A stretch of 64,000 nt of DNA from Leptospira sanjuanensis (GTDB taxonomy: Bacteria > Spirochaetota > Leptospiria > Leptospirales > Leptospiraceae), in the NCBI RefSeq assembly GCF_022267325.1, contig NZ_JAIZBG010000001.1, forward strand, positions 1,430,001-1,494,000, given 5' to 3'. Both the position numbers and the translations under genes were made by a program. Shown piece by piece: positions 27,201 through 36,221 of this stretch. Below the pieces are notes generated by a model. It made no database searches. It saw only the letters and a program-made list of their open reading frames with translations, and was not told where the DNA came from. The first letter of the stretch is position 1, and each line of letters starts with the position of its first letter.

Positions 27201-28193
27201 TTAAATTTCCCCGCTTTTAATCCGAAACGTTCTAAGCGATCCCTCGCGCAATACGCGGATCGGAAGTTCCTTTTGGATCGTGCTTTCGTCCAAGGTTCTA
27301 TGCATGTCGTCGATCGAACGGATCGTCTGTTCGTTCAAGGTCAAAATCATATCACCTTTTCTTAATAGACTTATCGCCGCCGGAGAGGACTGTTCTATCT
27401 CGACGACAAGCACGCCCGAATTCTGTTCGAGTTTGTTGAAGATCTTGAGTCGATTCGGTACGGATTGATTTTGTCCCGCGATTCCGAGATAACCGCGTTT
27501 GACAAAGCCGTTCTTCATCAATCGGGTGATGACGTATTCTGCCGTTCCCGATCCGACTGCGAAGCAGATTCCTTGTGCGGAAGGAATGATCGCCGTGTTG
27601 ATTCCGATCAATTGTCCTCTGGAGTTGACCAAAGGACCGCCCGAGTTTCCGGGATTGAGAGCCGCGTCGGTTTGAATCACGTCTTCGATCAATCTTCCCG
27701 AACGGGAACGGAGACTTCTTCCGAGTGCGCTCACAACCCCGGCGGTTACCGTGGATTCGTAACCCAGCGGATTTCCGATCGCGATCGCAAGTTGTCCCAC
27801 TTTCACGGCGGTTGGATCGGAAAAATTCAAGTAAGGAAATTGATCGCTCGTAACTTTGAGAACGGCGATGTCGGTCATCGGATCTTCTCCGATCTTCATC
27901 GCTTTGAGACTTCTTCCGTCTGGAAACTCCGCGCTGATTTCCTGCGAATTTTCAACCACGTGCTGATTGGTTACGATAAAGCCGTCCGGTGAAATCAAAA
28001 AGCCCGAGCCGGAACCTCCCATTCGATTGCCGCTCACTTTGAGATGAACGACTGCGGGACTTACGGTATCGACAACGCTCGTGACCGCTTTCGAATACGC
28101 ATCCATCAACTCGTCGTCGTTCGAGGAAGAGGGATTCGTGTTTTTATTCGTAAGCCGGGATTCTTTCGAATCCGATTGAACCCATTGAATCAT
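27201..28193 (-). CDS. HtrA/DegP-type S1C serine protease
   Basis: The 330-residue protease has the catalytic triad H78 (TNQHVV), D108 (MTDIAVL) and S184 (NPGNSGGPLV), followed by one PDZ domain (from about residue 235, including RGYLGIAG and GDMILTLNEQTI). DegP-type proteases degrade or refold misfolded envelope proteins. Oddly, no signal peptide or membrane anchor is seen: the N-terminus is MIQWVQSDSKESRLTNKNTN, polar and Asn/Ser-rich. The start is well supported by GGAGG. The protein may be cytoplasmic or exported by another route. It lies downstream of the Rrf2 gene on the same strand, but a hairpin separates them. Confidence 0.88.
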   Translation of the reverse strand: MIQWVQSDSKESRLTNKNTNPSSSNDDELMDAYSKAVTSVVDTVSPAVVHLKVSGNRMGGSGSGFLISPDGFIVTNQHVVENSQEISAEFPDGRSLKAMKIGEDPMTDIAVLKVTSDQFPYLNFSDPTAVKVGQLAIAIGNPLGYESTVTAGVVSALGRSLRSRSGRLIEDVIQTDAALNPGNSGGPLVNSRGQLIGINTAIIPSAQGICFAVGSGTAEYVITRLMKNGFVKRGYLGIAGQNQSVPNRLKIFNKLEQNSGVLVVEIEQSSPAAISLLRKGDMILTLNEQTIRSIDDMHRTLDESTIQKELPIRVLREGSLRTFRIKSGEI

Positions 28194-28343
28194 AAAACCT
28201 CCGGGTAGGTATTAGACCGACGGGAATTTATTTGTATCCGAAAAAGTTACAATCAGGAATACGAATCGAAATCTTATTTCAAAACCCATTCGGAACGTTT
28301 CGGTGATCGATTCCGAAAGAAGCCAAACAAAAAAAATCGCGAC

Positions 28344-28361
28344 TTGTCGTACCTACGACAA
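28344..28361 (-). terminator. Palindromic hairpin downstream of the Rrf2 gene
   Basis: TTGTCGTA and TACGACAA form a perfect 8-bp inverted repeat with a two-base loop. On the minus strand it lies 36 bases after the Rrf2 stop and is followed by GTCGCGA and eight T residues, so it probably ends that transcript. Its core resembles common intergenic repeats of leptospires. Confidence 0.55.
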
Positions 28362-28397
28362 ACGATTTCTGTTCATAAAAGACTTGATCTTCGGTGA

Positions 28398-28817
28398 TCA
28401 GCGTTTGGAAAAGCTTAGAATTTCGCGGGTGATGGAGTCGAGATTGGTGCTGCCGAGCTCTTCTTCGAGAACCCTTTGCGCCTTGTCGTAAACCTTGGTC
28501 AAAATCGGTTGGATCGCGTGACCGCAGATACATTTTTTATTCGGGGATTTGGAATGCATCTGAAAGATCTTTTCGTCGATCGCTTCGTAGATTTCCTTCA
28601 GATTGATTTCCGTCGCAGGTTTCGCGAGATAATAGCCGCCGTTCGGTCCCATCTGATTGCGGACGATTCCTTGGTTTTTGAGAAGAGATAGAATCTTTCG
28701 GATTACGACGGGATTGGTGTTTACGCTTTCCGCGAGTTCTTCGGAGGTTTTGGTTTTCCCTTCTCCCAAAGACAACAAGGAAAGAATGTGGATCGCGACC
28801 GTAAATCGACTCGTCAT
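28398..28817 (-). CDS. Rrf2 family transcriptional regulator
   Basis: The 139-residue regulator has a winged helix-turn-helix N-terminal domain ([20 protein letters not shown], with [18 protein letters not shown] as the recognition region, and GGYYLAKP). The C-terminal helix is preceded by a short CIC cysteine pair ([11 protein letters not shown]), which may bind an iron-sulfur cluster or sense thiols; most Rrf2 sensors use three Cys, and only two are obvious here. Rrf2 proteins regulate sulfur, iron-sulfur or nitric-oxide responses. A dyad at 28820-28840 upstream of the start may be its own operator. Confidence 0.85.
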   Translation of the reverse strand: MTSRFTVAIHILSLLSLGEGKTKTSEELAESVNTNPVVIRKILSLLKNQGIVRNQMGPNGGYYLAKPATEINLKEIYEAIDEKIFQMHSKSPNKKCICGHAIQPILTKVYDKAQRVLEEELGSTNLDSITREILSFSKR

Positions 28818-28819
28818 AT

Positions 28820-28840
28820 CTGTAAAGCTCTCAGTTACAG
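28820..28840 (-). promoter_or_regulatory. Candidate autoregulatory operator of the Rrf2 gene
   Basis: CTGTAA (28820-28825) and TTACAG (28835-28840) form a 6-bp inverted repeat with a nine-base spacer, starting 3 bases upstream of the Rrf2 start codon. A further CTACAG follows at 28843. The position suits a site where the regulator blocks its own expression. Confidence 0.4.
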
Positions 28841-28867
28841 ACTACAGAAAATGAGAATTCATGTCAA

Positions 28868-30175
28868 GTGAAAGCTTCGCTTTCAAAAATACTTGCTCCC
28901 GATTCCGAAACCGTAAGAATACGTCCGATGTTTCAGAGTTATATTCTTCGATTCTTGGACCCGGCGTTGGAAAAAGAATTCAGATCCTTTCTTCGGGATC
29001 ATATCGCGGTTTTCGTAAGAATCGGGGCGATCTCGGCGGTGTTCGGCTACATCGCGGTATTTCTTCTTTTCTACGATATTCTTCTCATACGCGATCATCG
29101 CGTCCTTTGGATTTTGGAGGGAAGCGCCGTTTTCGGTTTGGGACTTTTTCTTTCCACGTTAAAGCGATTTCGGTTTAGCATGGTTCCGGTTTCCATTATC
29201 GGTAATACGAGCGCGGGATTCGTCGCGGTCTATGTGGGTTTCGTGTTTATCCGGAATCAGCACGCGATTCTTCTTACCATTCTGATCATCATCGCGTATT
29301 ACGCGTTTTTGGTATTGCGAATCCGCACGTTACCCGCGTTTATCGCGACTTCTTCCTATTTGGGCGCGTATCAATACGGACTTTTGATCGACGACAGTCT
29401 GGATTCCCAGAACAAAGCGGTTTATAGTTTTCTAATATGGTTCTCCGAGTTTTTTGCGGTGATCGCCGGTTATACCTTGGAGTTGACCACTCGTAAGTTG
29501 TTTTTGCAGGCAAAGACGATCGATACGCAGACGAAAGATCTGGAAATGGAAAAGGAAAAATCGGATCTTCTGTTACGGAACATTCTTCCGGACGCGATCG
29601 CTCATCGATTGAAAAACGAGAATTCCCAAATTTCCGAATACTTTTCCGAATGTTCCATCCTATTCGCGGACATCGTAGGGTTTACTCTTCTTGCCGCGCG
29701 CAAAACGCCGGACGAACTCGCGGGTCTTCTCGATCGATTTTTTTCCAGACTCGACGAACTTGCGGAGCATAGGGGAGTGGAGAAGATCAAAACCATCGGA
29801 GACGCGTACATGGCGGCCGCTGGAATTCCGATTCCCTGCGAAGATCATATCCAGAGAATCGGAAATCTCGCATTGGATATATTAAAAGAAGTGAATACGA
29901 ATGAGGAACTGGTCCGCGAGAATCTGAACATTCGGATCGGGATTCATTCGGGACCGGTCGTCGCGGGTGTGATCGGAAGAAAAAAATTCATCTACGATCT
30001 TTGGGGAGATTCGGTCAATCTCGCTTCAAGAATGGAATCGCACGGAATTCCCGGCAAGATTCACGTAACGGAAGAATTCTACCGCGCCGCGTCTCCTCTC
30101 TTTCAGTTGGAAAAACGAGGAGAAGTGGACATCAAAGGAAAAGGAATCGTGTCCACGTATTTCTTAGCGGGGTGA
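28868..30175 (+). CDS. Membrane-bound class III adenylate cyclase
   Basis: The 435-residue protein has about six membrane helices at residues 48-205, a linker ([18 protein letters not shown]) and a class III nucleotide cyclase domain. The catalytic residues are visible: metal-binding D268 ([12 protein letters not shown]) and D312 ([11 protein letters not shown]), adenine-contacting K308 and D377 ([10 protein letters not shown]), and N384/R388. The K/D pair points to ATP rather than GTP as substrate. GTG 28868 is the start used; ATG 28928 is a plausible alternative that removes 20 residues. It is divergent from the Rrf2 gene. Confidence 0.85.
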   Translation: MKASLSKILAPDSETVRIRPMFQSYILRFLDPALEKEFRSFLRDHIAVFVRIGAISAVFGYIAVFLLFYDILLIRDHRVLWILEGSAVFGLGLFLSTLKRFRFSMVPVSIIGNTSAGFVAVYVGFVFIRNQHAILLTILIIIAYYAFLVLRIRTLPAFIATSSYLGAYQYGLLIDDSLDSQNKAVYSFLIWFSEFFAVIAGYTLELTTRKLFLQAKTIDTQTKDLEMEKEKSDLLLRNILPDAIAHRLKNENSQISEYFSECSILFADIVGFTLLAARKTPDELAGLLDRFFSRLDELAEHRGVEKIKTIGDAYMAAAGIPIPCEDHIQRIGNLALDILKEVNTNEELVRENLNIRIGIHSGPVVAGVIGRKKFIYDLWGDSVNLASRMESHGIPGKIHVTEEFYRAASPLFQLEKRGEVDIKGKGIVSTYFLAG

Positions 30176-30183
30176 ACAAACGC

Positions 30184-30489
30184 TCATCCGAGAAGATCGA
30201 TGTGAACCGGATTGTATTGAATCGAAGTGCTTCCTTGGCTGAACCATTCCGGCACGGCTCTGCGCCAGGAAATGAACTGCGGAGTCTCGAGATGTTTTTT
30301 TCTCGCGGTCTCGCTCTTATACACTTCCATAAAGACGAATCTTCCGGGATCTCCGTCGGCTTGCAGAACATCGAGTCTTAGAACTCCTTCTTCCGTATCG
30401 AGGGATTCCTTAGCCATCTCGTGGCTGATCTTTTTAAACTCTTCCACCTTTTCTTCCAAAACCTTATACGAGGACAGGATCACGATCAT
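30184..30489 (-). CDS. Antibiotic biosynthesis monooxygenase (ABM) domain protein
   Basis: The 101-residue protein is a single ferredoxin-like ABM domain, as in quinol monooxygenase YgiN and IsdG-like proteins. Visible features are VILSSYKVLEEKVEEFKKIS, EGVLRLDVLQADGDPGRFVF, MEVYKSETARKKHLETPQF and a short C-terminal strand. Dimers of this fold act on quinones, haem or small aromatics, and some have no catalytic role. The gene is convergent with the cyclase (8 bases between stops) and divergent from the nitronate monooxygenase. Confidence 0.75.
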   Translation of the reverse strand: MIVILSSYKVLEEKVEEFKKISHEMAKESLDTEEGVLRLDVLQADGDPGRFVFMEVYKSETARKKHLETPQFISWRRAVPEWFSQGSTSIQYNPVHIDLLG

Positions 30490-30572
30490 GTTTGCAGAAT
30501 TTCGTACGCGTTTCGTTTTGGGAAGAAAAATCCTCCTTGCTTAAAACAACTGTTATTCAAAGAATTCTCAGA

Positions 30573-31484
30573 ATGAAATTGAATACTCGAATTACGGAAA
30601 TGCTCGGAATCGACCTGCCGATTATCGGAGCTCCTATGTTTTTAGTCTCGTATCCGGATCTGGTAGTCGCCGTTTCCGAAGCGGGAGGAATCGGTTGTTT
30701 TCCTTCTCTCAATTATCGTTCTCCGGAACAACTTAAAGACGGATTGCAGGAGATCCGTTCTAAAACGAAGAAGCCGATCGGGGTCAACCTGATTCTTCAT
30801 AAATCGCATAACCCCAATTGGTCGAAGCAGCTCGAGGTCGTTCTCGATGCAAAGGTCGAACTTTTGATCACGAGTTTGGGAAGTCCGCGCACCGTCGTCA
30901 GCGAAGCGAAGAGCGTCGGCTCGAAAGTTTTCTGCGATGTCACCACCTTGAAACACGCGAACATCGTTGCGAAGGCCGGAGCGGACGCTTTGATCGCAGT
31001 CGCGCAAGGCGCGGGCGGCCACGCGGGAAATATTTCTCCGTTCAGTTTGTATCCGTATCTCAAAAAAGAAACCGGTCTTCCCATCGTCGCGGCGGGTGCG
31101 ATTTCAAGCGGCGCTCAAATGGTGGCCGCTCTTGCGTTGGATGCGGATGCGGTCTATGTGGGAACTCGTTTGATTGCGACGCCCGAGGCGATGGCGTCCG
31201 AAGGTTACAAGCAAATGCTCATAGAATCCGGCCCGGAAGAAATCGTTTATACCGAGAAGATTTCGGGAATTCCCGCAAACTGGTTGAAAAAATCGGTGGA
31301 GAAGGCGGGGGATCTTTCGCACAGCGGACAATCGCAGAATTTAGATCAAGAATACAAACGCTGGAGAGACATTTGGTCCGCGGGTCACGGTGTGGCTCAG
31401 ATCCAAGGTTTGATTCCCGCAAAGGACGTGGTTCAGGGAATGGTTAAAGAATATCATGATATTCTAAATCGTTTGCCGCGCTGA
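30573..31484 (+). CDS. Nitronate monooxygenase (2-nitropropane dioxygenase family)
   Basis: This FMN-dependent TIM-barrel enzyme of about 303 residues begins at ATG 30573 (MKLNTRITEMLGIDLPIIGA). An open extension to 30492 lacks family similarity. Key motifs are PIIGAPMFLVSYPDL, EAGGIGCFPSL, AVAQGAGGHAGNIS, PIVAAGAISSGAQMVAALAL and AVYVGTRLIATPEAMAS (phosphate-binding loop). The conserved H in GGHAG is probably the catalytic base. The family oxidises alkyl nitronates, but related FabK enoyl-ACP reductases look similar, so the substrate is not certain. Confidence 0.82.
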   Translation: MKLNTRITEMLGIDLPIIGAPMFLVSYPDLVVAVSEAGGIGCFPSLNYRSPEQLKDGLQEIRSKTKKPIGVNLILHKSHNPNWSKQLEVVLDAKVELLITSLGSPRTVVSEAKSVGSKVFCDVTTLKHANIVAKAGADALIAVAQGAGGHAGNISPFSLYPYLKKETGLPIVAAGAISSGAQMVAALALDADAVYVGTRLIATPEAMASEGYKQMLIESGPEEIVYTEKISGIPANWLKKSVEKAGDLSHSGQSQNLDQEYKRWRDIWSAGHGVAQIQGLIPAKDVVQGMVKEYHDILNRLPR

Positions 31485-31529
31485 TGTCGTATCTGCCCGT
31501 CCGTAATCGGGATTATAGAAGGACAAGCG

Positions 31530-31622
31530 ATGGCGGAAAGCGTTACGTATCCGCAAGTAGGAAAAACCGTGATCGACACTCCGCTTTCCAGGAAGGGGCG
31601 GCAGTTGCGGAAATCTCTTTGA
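31530..31622 (+). CDS. Possible 30-residue small protein
   Basis: ATG 31530 follows AAGGA with a spacing of about 6 bases and opens 30 codons ending TGA, beginning MAESVTYPQVGKTVIDTPLS. No family is recognised. It could be a small regulatory peptide, a remnant, or chance. The strong ribosome-binding site is the only positive evidence. Confidence 0.25.
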   Translation: MAESVTYPQVGKTVIDTPLSRKGRQLRKSL

Positions 31623-31686
31623 TCGTAGTTTGAACCCCGGTTAAACCGTTGACGATTTCCATTCTTCCAAAGAAATGTTATGAAGA

Positions 31687-32496
31687 ATGGCAAACGCAAA
31701 TAAGAAATCCGTGCCAAGCGGCAAAATAAAAAAACCAAACGACAAAACTTCTCTCATTATACCGATTTACAACGAAGCCGGTCATTTGGAAGAATTTTTG
31801 ACCAAAATCGATGCGCTCGTATTGCCAACCGATAAGGAGCTAGTATTCATCGACGATTGTTCCAAAGACGATTCTCGTTCTATTCTTCAATCGTTTCGTT
31901 TTCGTTCCGCGCATCAAATTTTGCTACAGGAAAAAAATCAAGGCAAGGGTGCCGCGTTGCAAACAGGAATCGCGGCCGCGACCGGAAATTTTCTCATCGT
32001 GCAGGATGCGGATTTCGAGTACGATATGGACGAGGTTCCGATGCTGCTCGAACCTTTGATGCGAGGAAAAGCGGATGTAGTCTTCGGTTCCCGATTTAAG
32101 AAGGACGGAAGACAGGTTCACAGAACGTTTCATTATATGGTCAATCGCTTCCTAACGTTTGTTTCCAATTTTCTGAGCGGGTTGTATCTCACCGATATGG
32201 AAACCTGTTACAAGGCGTTTCGTTCCGAAATCATCAAAAACGTGAACTTAGAATCGAAACGTTTCGGTTTCGAGCCGGAAGTCACCGCGAAAATCGCTAG
32301 ACTCAAGATCCGTGTTCAGGAATTTCCGATTTCGTATTATCCGAGAAATTATTTGGAAGGGAAAAAGATCACATGGAAAGACGGAGTGGCAGCGCTGCGC
32401 CATATCGTGTATTTTAATCTGATTCAATCCAAGAAAGGTTTTTTTAAAAACGAACTTCCTGAGAAATATATTCCGAAAGGAATTCATTGGCTGTAG
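31687..32496 (+). CDS. Family 2 glycosyltransferase (dolichol-phosphate-mannose-synthase-like)
   Basis: The 269-residue GT2 enzyme has the nucleotide-sugar fold: SLIIPIYNEAGHLEEFLTKI, LVFIDDCSKDDSRSIL, EKNQGKGAALQTGIAAATGN, VQDADFEYDMDEVPML (acidic metal-binding motif) and GSRFKKDGRQVHRTF. After position 150 come YLTDMETCYKAFRSE and EFPISYYPRNY, typical of DPM1-like transferases that use polyprenyl phosphate. No membrane helices are present. The stop overlaps the start of the following GT-C-like gene, so the pair probably acts in sequence: lipid-linked sugar synthesis followed by transfer. Confidence 0.85.
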   Translation: MANANKKSVPSGKIKKPNDKTSLIIPIYNEAGHLEEFLTKIDALVLPTDKELVFIDDCSKDDSRSILQSFRFRSAHQILLQEKNQGKGAALQTGIAAATGNFLIVQDADFEYDMDEVPMLLEPLMRGKADVVFGSRFKKDGRQVHRTFHYMVNRFLTFVSNFLSGLYLTDMETCYKAFRSEIIKNVNLESKRFGFEPEVTAKIARLKIRVQEFPISYYPRNYLEGKKITWKDGVAALRHIVYFNLIQSKKGFFKNELPEKYIPKGIHWL

Positions 32497-34142
32497 TTCG
32501 AATGGAAAAGTTGTTTCTAAATTCCAATGTAAAAGGAACGGTTCGAATCGTTCTTGCGATTCTTTCCGTTTCGATCGTAGTCCTATTTGTTTGGAAACGG
32601 TTTCAATGGGATTCGGGAGCTTCTCCTTTGATTCAAACAGATGCTCAAATCAAGGTTTATCAAACGGCTCAATATGCAAAGAACGGAATTAACAATCACG
32701 ATTGTTATTACGAAGGGGGACGTTGGGATTTAGAGTTTCGATACTTTCCGTTTCATTATCCTTGGGTCGTTTATATGGAAGAGGTAAAATCCGATCGGAC
32801 CTGCCGATTTCAATATCCTTCTTTTTTTGCGCAGGGATTTGCTCTTTTGTATCGATGGACCGGATATCGCTTTCTAAATTTCGCGATTCTATCGTTTTAT
32901 TTTTTGGCCGCTTTTTTAACGGTTTGCATATCCGTGAAACGTTTCGGAGTATCCGACTCGGTCGGGTTTGCCGTTGGGATTCTTGCGCTTACTGGTTATC
33001 CGCAAAATTCGGGTTTTGAATATTCGGAAACCGTAATCTCGAACGTATGTTTTCTGTTGTTTTTAAATGCGGCATTGGGTGTTGCACTTCAAGCGGAAGA
33101 ATCTAAGACGGCTGTTCTTTACGGATTTGCGGGTTCTCTTGCGGTATTTTTACGTTCCGAAAGCGTGTTCTATTATTTTGCGCTCGGTTTGGGAACGATT
33201 TTGTTTTTAAAATTATCCATTCCGGAGCTTTTAAAACGTTTTCGCTTTTTGCTGATCGGATTCTTGGCCGGCGGGGTACTCCTCGCATTGTATAATTATC
33301 ACGAGTTCGGAGCTGTGCTTGGGATCAGGAGCAAACTTTCGTATTCCGATTTTCTGAAGTTAAATCTGACGACAAAACTCGAATTGTTGAAGGGGTATTT
33401 CTTCGGTTCTTCGATTCAGGTAGGGTTGTTTTCGTATTGTTTTCCGATGATTGCTGGAATGATAGGATTTCTCTTTTTACAAAAGAAAAAATCCGATTGG
33501 AGCGGTGCATATTCCGTTCTTCTCTTTACCGGAATTTTAGGAATGCTTTTGGTGCAGACCTTTAGTCCGTACAATCCGGGAGGTTTGTATGCGGGTTTAC
33601 GATTTACGGAAATTTCGTATTATTGTTTTACTTTGTTAATCGGAATTGTGATTCATACAGTTCAGAATTCCGAAAGAAGGCGCGCGCATTATGCCGTTTA
33701 TTTCTTGTGTATCCTTCAGATTTTTTTCTGTCTATTTCATACCCGCAAGAATATTCAAGTCGTCGACTTCGTAAAAAAACATCACGAGATTCTTCAGAGA
33801 GAATGGAAAGCTTATCCCGATTTTCCGGTGGTTCATAAAAGTCTTTTCGATATGTTTCTGGTTTCGACTTCCTATTTGGACAAACCCCATTTTGTGGCAA
33901 AGGACGAGACTTCCTGGAAGGGATTGGAATCGGTTCTTGAAAAGAATCGAGTGAGGGGGTTTCAGGTATTTTACTTCGGTTTAACGCCACCGAAAGACAT
34001 CAACGCACCTCAGGATTTTTACGACGAATGGATCAATACGAAGTATGAGATCCGTTCGTCGAAGTATTCTCTTCAAGAAAGGAAGGTCGTGGAAGGTTTT
34101 GTTTTGGAACGTTATGTTTTAAATTCGGATAATAAAGATTAG
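32487..34142 (+). CDS. Polytopic membrane protein, probable GT-C glycosyltransferase
   Basis: The 551-residue protein has about ten hydrophobic helices, beginning with VRIVLAILSVSIVVLFVW, followed by a luminal loop containing DAQIKVYQTAQYAKNGINNH and HDCYYEGGRWDLEFRYFPFH. This topology (short cytosolic N-terminus, first long acidic loop, many helices) fits GT-C enzymes. TTG 32487 is preceded by AAGGA and is used as start; ATG 32502 is possible but has no visible Shine-Dalgarno. It is translationally coupled to the GT2 gene. A strong terminator follows at 34225-34258. Confidence 0.65.
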   Translation: MAVVRMEKLFLNSNVKGTVRIVLAILSVSIVVLFVWKRFQWDSGASPLIQTDAQIKVYQTAQYAKNGINNHDCYYEGGRWDLEFRYFPFHYPWVVYMEEVKSDRTCRFQYPSFFAQGFALLYRWTGYRFLNFAILSFYFLAAFLTVCISVKRFGVSDSVGFAVGILALTGYPQNSGFEYSETVISNVCFLLFLNAALGVALQAEESKTAVLYGFAGSLAVFLRSESVFYYFALGLGTILFLKLSIPELLKRFRFLLIGFLAGGVLLALYNYHEFGAVLGIRSKLSYSDFLKLNLTTKLELLKGYFFGSSIQVGLFSYCFPMIAGMIGFLFLQKKKSDWSGAYSVLLFTGILGMLLVQTFSPYNPGGLYAGLRFTEISYYCFTLLIGIVIHTVQNSERRRAHYAVYFLCILQIFFCLFHTRKNIQVVDFVKKHHEILQREWKAYPDFPVVHKSLFDMFLVSTSYLDKPHFVAKDETSWKGLESVLEKNRVRGFQVFYFGLTPPKDINAPQDFYDEWINTKYEIRSSKYSLQERKVVEGFVLERYVLNSDNKD

Positions 34143-34224
34143 TCGTCCACTATATTTCGACGCTCGCATAAAGGTCGCGAATTATAGGAGCGGTTTGTAG
34201 AATAAGCGGAATAGATCCTCGGAT

Positions 34225-34258
34225 AAAAACGGCTCGAATGGTTCGGCCGTTTTTTTAT
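34225..34258 (+). terminator. Rho-independent terminator after the GT gene pair
   Basis: AAAAACGGC (34225-34233) pairs with GCCGTTTTT (34246-34254), and more T residues follow. The A-run on the other side makes it bidirectional, so it can also end the convergent small membrane-protein gene at 34270. Confidence 0.85.
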
Positions 34259-34269
34259 TTCTGCGCCTT

Positions 34270-34539
34270 CTAAGCTTGTTTGTTTCGGAGAGGAATCATG
34301 TGAAAGACTCCGAAGACAAGAATCTGAAGAGCGTCTAACGCCGGGTTAGTCGATTTATGTTTGAAGGTGAGCCAGAAGTAAGCGATCTCCATCAAATGTA
34401 CTGCGAGAGTTCCGAATCCGACCACCTTGATCAAAAAGTCCAGAGGTTCTCCCATTTGAATAAAACCGAATAGATCGGCTCCGAAGACGATCCAGAAGAA
34501 TGCGGATACGATTTTTGCGGCTTGTAAGAGTGGGTTCAT
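34270..34539 (-). CDS. Small membrane protein, DUF1145-like
   Basis: The 89-residue protein has about three helices (IVSAFFWIVFGADLFGFI, DFLIKVVGFGTLAVHLMEIA, and LDALQILVFGVFHMIPL). The HLMEIAYFW segment and the general layout recall the YhhL-type DUF1145 family, whose function is unknown. The match is by topology and short motifs only. It is a single gene on the minus strand, convergent with the GT pair. Confidence 0.6.
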   Translation of the reverse strand: MNPLLQAAKIVSAFFWIVFGADLFGFIQMGEPLDFLIKVVGFGTLAVHLMEIAYFWLTFKHKSTNPALDALQILVFGVFHMIPLRNKQA

Positions 34540-34652
34540 TAGCTTTGTTTTTCCTAAAAAAATTTCCGTTATTGAACCTTCCCGAATCGATCAGTCAAGG
34601 AAAAAAGAGGACAATCGATTGACTTGTTCTTTGCGAACGGAAAAATGAAGAC

Positions 34653-35612
34653 ATGCTTCCTTGTTGTCATCATATTCTTTCCTCCAACCGAGCCGCTTCG
34701 GATCATTCTCCCTTTCCTTGGAAGAATCCGAAAAATCTTCCTCCGCTCAGGGACGACGATTCTCCCGCTCACCTCCCTTTGATGGAGAAATACGGACTTC
34801 CGTTTATCATAGACATTCATTCGCATTTCTTTCCCGAATACGTGATGAAGCGAATTTGGAAATGGTTCGACGGAGTTCATTGGGAGATCGCGTATCGTGA
34901 AAATGAAACGCAAAGAATTGCTACCTTAAAGAAAAATAAAATTCATCGTTTTACGACTCTCAACTACGCGCACAAGGAAAGAATGGCGGAAGGTCTGAAC
35001 CGCTGGACCTTCGAAACGCATCAACATACGAAAGGTGCGATTCTTTTCGGAACTTTTTTTCCGGAAGAAGGTTGTCTGGAATATACGAAACGCGCCGTGG
35101 AGGAATACGGCTTTCGGGGTTTTAAACTTCATTGCGAAGTGGGGCGGCTGGATCTGACGAGGTCCGATCTTGCGGACACGTTTTTATATCTTGAATCGAA
35201 AGGAATTCCTCTCGTGATTCATTCGGGGGACGCTCCGCTTCCGGGAGTTTATACGAATATTCGATATTTTAAATCCTTTATCGAACGTTATCCGAAACTG
35301 AAGGTGGTCGTCGCACATATGGGTGCCTCGGAAGTTTGGGAATATGCGGAGCTTCTCGGAATTTTTCCCGAGCTTCGTTTGGATACTACGATGGTTTTTG
35401 TGGATTTTTTGGCGACTGGTGAAAAGACGGATCCGTATCTCGAAATTCTCGAACGGTATCCGGATCGGGTTCATTTCGGTTCCGATTTTCCGAACATTCC
35501 GTATGCGCTCAGTCATCCGATCTGCAATTTATTGAATTCTTCCTTGAGCGCCGAGACCAAACGAAAGATCTTTCTGGAAAACAGCGCCCGCCTTTTCGGG
35601 ATTCCGATTTAA
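34653..35612 (+). CDS. Amidohydrolase family 2 protein
   Basis: The protein has 319 residues from ATG 34653. The catalytic domain starts at about residue 50 with FIIDIHSHFFPEYVM, the metal-binding HxH of the amidohydrolase superfamily. GFRGFKLHCEVGRLDL, PLVIHSGDAPLPG and KLKVVVAHMGASEVWEYAEL follow, with HFGSDFPN carrying the late aspartate. These are the marks of the ACMSD-like amidohydrolase-2 group. The first 43 residues (Cys/His/Ser-rich) are unlikely to be conserved; ATG 34782 would start right before the domain but lacks a Shine-Dalgarno. Substrate unknown; decarboxylation or hydrolysis are both possible. Confidence 0.75.
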   Translation: MLPCCHHILSSNRAASDHSPFPWKNPKNLPPLRDDDSPAHLPLMEKYGLPFIIDIHSHFFPEYVMKRIWKWFDGVHWEIAYRENETQRIATLKKNKIHRFTTLNYAHKERMAEGLNRWTFETHQHTKGAILFGTFFPEEGCLEYTKRAVEEYGFRGFKLHCEVGRLDLTRSDLADTFLYLESKGIPLVIHSGDAPLPGVYTNIRYFKSFIERYPKLKVVVAHMGASEVWEYAELLGIFPELRLDTTMVFVDFLATGEKTDPYLEILERYPDRVHFGSDFPNIPYALSHPICNLLNSSLSAETKRKIFLENSARLFGIPI

Positions 35613-35695
35613 TCCGAAGTCCTAAATCGACGTTTTTCTTGTATGTGAATTCGGAACTTCGGCGCTCGTTCGGCGTAAGGAAAAAACTTGCCAAC

Positions 35696-36150
<455 letters not shown>

Positions 36151-36221
36151 CCCTCGTTCTTTCCATCGCGAAGCGCCGCGCGTCATAAAAATGAGTGTGC
36201 GGATTTCGAAAGGAAGAATTC

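Noticed and set aside
28861..29178. ATG 28861 frame overlapping the cyclase start
   Set aside because: No family similarity; the cyclase frame from GTG 28868 has full domain evidence.
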